A DNA stretch of 6,077 bases, from contig CAYQQU010000140.1 in assembly GCA_964419545.1 (NCBI GenBank), positions 1-6,077 of the forward strand, in the 5' to 3' direction. The notes under the pieces were generated by a model that was not told the DNA's origin, searched no databases, and saw nothing but the letters and a program-made list of their open reading frames with translations. This document shows, piece after piece, positions 5,101 to 6,077 of the stretch; the stretch's first letter is position 1, and every line of letters begins with the position of its first letter. The position numbers were made by a program, and so were the translations under genes. The DNA comes from CAYQQU01 sp964419545 (GTDB lineage: Bacteria > Bacteroidota > Bacteroidia > Chitinophagales > Saprospiraceae).

Positions 5101-6077
5101 CACAAACGGTGCTTCATCCGGATCATTGCTCGGGATGGTAACCGTAGTGGCTACCGGACTACCGTCCGGGCAAGGAAGTTCATCGGCCTCCAGCAAAAAG
5201 TTTGTACAATCTCCGGGAGTCAGGGTCGACTTGAAAGGACCGTCCACCGTAAGCAAGCCGTCGGCCGTAATCGCTTCCGTGAGATCCAGCTCACAACTTC
5301 CGGTGTTGCAAATAATAATGGCGATCGATATACTACCGGTAGCGGGTCCCACTGGGATACCTGGGAACAGGCTTTCCAAGGTAACAACACTGCCGTTGGG
5401 AATATCAACCGAGGTGCTAGATTGATCAATGGTCGACACCGCGATATCCACCTCCAGGCCTTCGTCCACCTGTCCGTCACAGTTGTTGTCGATCCCATCG
5501 CAGACCTCGGTCGCATTTGGGTTGACCGCCACATCCATATCGTCGCAATCATCGGCATTGGTCACAAAACCATTCGGTGGCGTACAATCCTGTACACTAT
5601 TGGCCGGATCACCAAAACCATCCATGTCCGTATCCGCGTAGTAAGTCGTGAAGCCGGCCCCGCCGCACGGCAGGTCGTCGGTCAGCTCGAAGGTGATCGT
5701 CAGCGGCGTGCCCATATCACCGCCCAAGTTGCTGCCGGTATAAGGCGTAGCGGTAATGGTATAGCTACCGGTCACAAAAGTCCGGCCATTGTAGTTGCCT
5801 CCGCCATCACCAAAGATCGCATATGGCGAAACGTTTTCCGTGCGGGCGGCATCCAATTGGTTGATCGGGCCATCCAGTTCCAGTCGTACACTTCCCGTCG
5901 GTTCGGGGCTCGTCGCCGCCCGAATGCTCAGGAAGTCCGTTGGGAAATCGTTGATGTTGTATTGCATGCCGTCCATCAGGGTGAACAGCTCGTTGTCGGC
6001 TTGTGCATCCACCAGGATGAACTCCGATACGAAGGGTAGCGAGTTTTCGACTACCGTAACCGTAAAGCTACAGCTAG
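2137..6077 (-). CDS. Giant modular T9SS-secreted protein with MopE, calcium-loop and Ig-like repeats (C-terminal part)
   Basis: The frame is open to the right edge, so the N terminus is missing. Residue numbers here count from codon 6010-6012, an internal GTG. The codons upstream of it (6013-6075) continue without a stop and read SCSFTVTVVENSLPFVSEFIL; SCSFTVTV resembles the last strand of a HYR domain. Order of parts: Ig-like module A1 (to 110), MopE/calcium block (115-186), Hydin-like domain C1 (188-312), long calcium-loop/MopE array (313-634), A2 (638-752), InlB-type repeat (757-828), MopE/calcium block (830-902), Hydin-like C2 (905-1020), calcium loops (1021-1060), A3 (1065-1176), linker, and T9SS tail (1203-1291). 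No catalytic domain is seen. The composition is highly acidic with many cysteines. The likely role is a calcium-stiffened surface or extracellular protein, perhaps adhesive or matrix-forming; this is inference. It converges on the esterase gene with 32 bases between the two stops. Confidence 0.93.
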   Translation of the reverse strand, partial: SCSFTVTVVENSLPFVSEFILVDAQADNELFTLMDGMQYNINDFPTDFLSIRAATSPEPTGSVRLELDGPINQLDAARTENVSPYAIFGDGGGNYNGRTFVTGSYTITATPYTGSNLGGDMGTPLTITFELTDDLPCGGAGFTTYYADTDMDGFGDPANSVQDCTPPNGFVTNADDCDDMDVAVNPNATEVCDGIDNNCDGQVDEGLEVDIAVSTIDQSSTSVDIPNGSVVTLESLFPGIPVGPATGSISIAIIICNTGSCELDLTEAITADGLLTVDGPFKSTLTPGDCTNFLLEADELPCPDGSPVATTVTIPSNDPDEAPFVFTFTVSPVDSGTPDADGDGVSDLCDVCAGDDAMGDADGDGFCADVDCDDTDPAINENAQEICDGVDNDCDGLVDGDDPSVTGSATWYADGDGDGFGDPGNSIQSCSQPDGFVSNADDCDDGDPNTNPDADEICDDEDNDCDGTIDEDPVTGTPYYTDADGDGFGAGAAIFACSQPAGTAAVAGDCDDSDGTIFPGATDIPCDGIDQNCDGSDAIADADGDGFTCDVDCDDSDATVFPGADEFCDGLDNDCDGTIDEDPVDSTPYYTDADGDGFGAGAAIFACTQPAGTAAVDGDCDDSDDTIFPGATELCDGIDNNCDGLTDDEDPNLACGQSVISFILIDAATDLPVPGFDPLLDGAMINANVVTNPLSIQAVTNPNVVGSVLLQLTGPVNSTRMENVAPYALFGDSNGNFLGQNLPVGSYTITATPYSGSNGSGDVGLPLTVTFEVIDQIVFYDVILTDDGNGTTAGEGSFLPGTVVTVTATPNSMYEFVSWTDVNTGNIVSTTNPYSFQLNADVDLQANFQLLPCGGLGFTTYYADVDGDGFGDPNAPTLACSQPTDFVLDNTDCDDSNDLVNPGATEICNGIDDNCDGQIDEGFGGPDIFVERPGTGELVDGGSFNFGEIQTGTAIITTIFIKNLGPCPLIYGPVTADNDDWEITSGGSGTVVGNNMNNLVLSFNGIPCPDGSPIEATFSIPHNDVSGVSNPYTFTLILTPIDPGTPDSDGDGVSDFCDFCDGDDATGDTDNDGICDDLDPIEGPLVTEFQLIDADDDVSLGPITDDAQFFLGDLPTNFLNVEAIANNLTESVVLTISGPLNGSRTESVAPYALFGDSGGNYFGRTFSAGEYTVTATPYDANNGNGTAGPTVTVTFEVLSGTMLTFGPGQGTSSITPSTPTRAGAPELDVFPNPFAGEQLELRFSEVLTGPVSITLLSHNGQEQLRYEATEAEGRANLSLDLTGLSLPGGFYLLRVQWPDGTVRTKKVVKVAR
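2140..2406 (-). other. T9SS type A C-terminal sorting domain of the giant protein
   Basis: Residues 1203-1291 show the ordered marks of this family: ELDVFPNPFAGEQLELRF, VSITLLSHNGQE, LDLTGLSLPGGFYLLRVQ and the basic end TKKVVKVAR. In this family the domain directs passage across the outer membrane and is usually removed or used for surface attachment. The esterase tail at about 1898-2101 is a second, shorter member. Confidence 0.93.
2485..2820 (-). repeat. Ig-like module A, copy 3
   Basis: Residues 1065-1176 run from VTEFQLIDADDDVSLGP, through VVLTISGPLNGSRTESVAP and YALFGDSGGNYFGRTF, to GEYTVTATPYDANNGNGTAG and VTVTFEV. It is the last folded module before a Ser/Thr/Pro/Gly-rich linker (about 1177-1202) and the sorting domain. 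Confidence 0.88.
2833..2952 (-). other. Thrombospondin-3-like calcium loops, C-terminal set
   Basis: Residues 1021-1060 contain PDSDGDGVSDFCDFCDGDDA followed by TGDTDNDGICDDLDP. These are paired DxDxDG loops with cysteines placed as in type 3 thrombospondin repeats. The same run follows Hydin-like copy 1 (residues 314-350), so C domain plus calcium loops travel together. Confidence 0.85.
2953..3300 (-). other. ASPM/SPD-2/Hydin-like beta domain C, copy 2
   Basis: Residues 905-1020 begin DIFVERPGTGELVDGGSFNF. They then show GEIQTGTAIITTIFIKNLG, the typical 'same-as-before' strand and NxG turn of the Hydin/ASH group. PCPDGSPIEATFSIPHND matches copy 1, and the domain ends YTFTLILTPID. This copy is the clearer member of the pair for the family call. 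Confidence 0.72.
3307..3525 (-). other. MopE-type motif with calcium loop, last block
   Basis: Residues 830-902 start LPCGGLGFTTYYADVDGDG, almost the same as block 1 at 5455-5670. They continue through DCDDSNDLVNPGATEICN to GIDDNCDGQIDEG. It is the seventh and last MopE motif in the protein as seen. Confidence 0.87.
3529..3744 (-). other. InlB B-repeat-like (bacterial repeat) domain
   Basis: Residues 757-828 fit the divergent InlB B-repeat pattern: a G-xG turn (GEGSFLPGTVVTVTATPN), then YEFVSWTD, and a final strand VDLQANFQ. Such small beta units are common stalk or spacer parts of bacterial surface proteins. It appears once here and interrupts what is otherwise a copy of the A1-to-MopE junction seen near the right edge. 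Confidence 0.8.
3757..4101 (-). repeat. Ig-like module A, copy 2
   Basis: Residues 638-752 run from VISFILIDAATDLPVPG, through SVLLQLTGPVNSTRMENVAP and YALFGDSNGNFLG, to GSYTITATPYSGSN and LTVTFEV. The order and spacing are those of copies 1 and 3. It follows the central MopE array directly, after the LACGQ linker. Confidence 0.88.
4181..4363 (-). repeat. Near-identical direct DNA repeat, copy 2 (in coding order)
   Basis: This is the partner of 4511-4693. The match stops abruptly on both sides: before 4181 and after about 4363 the two sequences differ at most positions. Because the offset is a multiple of three, recombination between the copies would add or remove 110 residues without breaking the frame. 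Confidence 0.93.
4511..4693 (-). repeat. Near-identical direct DNA repeat, copy 1 (in coding order)
   Basis: It pairs with 4181-4363, exactly 330 bases (110 codons) away. By hand alignment 171 of 183 bases match, and the 62 bases 4586-4647 equal 4256-4317 without a change. It encodes the spacer YYTDADGDGFGAGAAIFAC with the flanking parts of two MopE motifs. DNA identity this high, including third positions, points to a recent duplication or gene conversion. Confidence 0.93.
5077..5451 (-). other. ASPM/SPD-2/Hydin-like beta domain C, copy 1
   Basis: Residues 188-312 look like a beta-sandwich of the 'choice-of-anchor D' or ASH type: IAIIICNTGSCELDLT, a hydrophobic strand followed by the N-T-G turn, then ELPCPDGSPVATTVTIPSND and FVFTFTVSPVD. 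The PCPDGSP motif and the following IPxND are shared with copy 2 at 2953-3300. The assignment rests on pattern only. Confidence 0.65.
5455..5670 (-). other. MopE-type motif with calcium loop, block 1
   Basis: Residues 115-186 begin LPCGGAGFTTYYADTDMDGFGDP, an EF-hand-like DxDxDG loop. They continue to DDCDDMDVAVNPNATEVCD and GIDNNCDGQVDEG. This is the MopE motif, named from the copper-repressible surface protein of Methylococcus and often labelled a putative metal-binding motif. Calcium binding by the DxDxDG loop is likely; copper binding should not be assumed. The block is closely repeated at 3307-3525. Confidence 0.85.
5683..6030 (-). repeat. Ig-like module A, copy 1
   Basis: This is a protein-level repeat of about 115 residues. 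It opens with VSEFILVDA, whose first codons lie upstream of the apparent GTG start at 6012. It carries the core RTENVSPYAIFGDGGGNYNG (57-76), then GSYTITATPY (82-91), and ends in LTITFEL. The alternating hydrophobic pattern suggests a beta-sandwich. Because the first strand lies upstream of 6012, this copy is direct evidence that the GTG there is internal. Similar stretches are common in large exported proteins of Bacteroidota; I know of no assigned function. Confidence 0.85.

Noticed and set aside
6010..6012. GTG as the true start of the giant protein
   Set aside because: It cuts into module A, lacks a signal peptide after it, and the frame stays open to the window edge with homologous sequence.

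Overview
The window looks like chromosomal DNA of a GC-rich member of the Bacteroidota, most plausibly of the Saprospiria/Lewinella kind. Two things point there. The Era GTPase has a Bacteroidota-like sequence, and two separate proteins end in type IX secretion system (T9SS) type A sorting domains, a system essentially confined to that phylum. The finer placement is inference from GC content and protein style only.

Layout: (1) 1-849, plus strand, is most of era, an essential GTPase for ribosome assembly; its first codons lie left of the window. (2) 850-1009 is a 160-base intergenic stretch, mostly four tandem 31-bp units, each carrying a 20-bp palindrome. (3) 1010-2104, plus strand, is a secreted PHB-depolymerase/feruloyl-esterase-like alpha/beta hydrolase with signal peptide, catalytic triad and T9SS tail. 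(4) 2102-2130 is a 29-base palindrome that contains the esterase stop codon and sits between two convergent genes. (5) 2137-6077, minus strand, is the C-terminal 1312 or so residues of a giant modular surface or secreted protein, open at the right edge. It is built from three copies of an Ig-like module, seven MopE-type Asp/Cys motifs, many thrombospondin-3-like DxDxDG calcium loops, two ASPM/SPD-2/Hydin-like beta domains, one InlB-type repeat, and a T9SS tail.

How they fit together: era is housekeeping and has no evident link to the rest. The esterase and the giant protein should leave the cell through the same T9SS machinery, one as a soluble or surface enzyme acting on ester-linked material, the other as a long calcium-stabilised, possibly adhesive, surface protein. 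They are on opposite strands and are not an operon. I see no defence system, mobile-element gene, RNA gene or CRISPR array. The points most worth a second look are the palindromic intergenic repeats, the internal duplication history of the giant protein, and its thrice-repeated Ig-like module. I do not see convincing evidence for a wholly new system.
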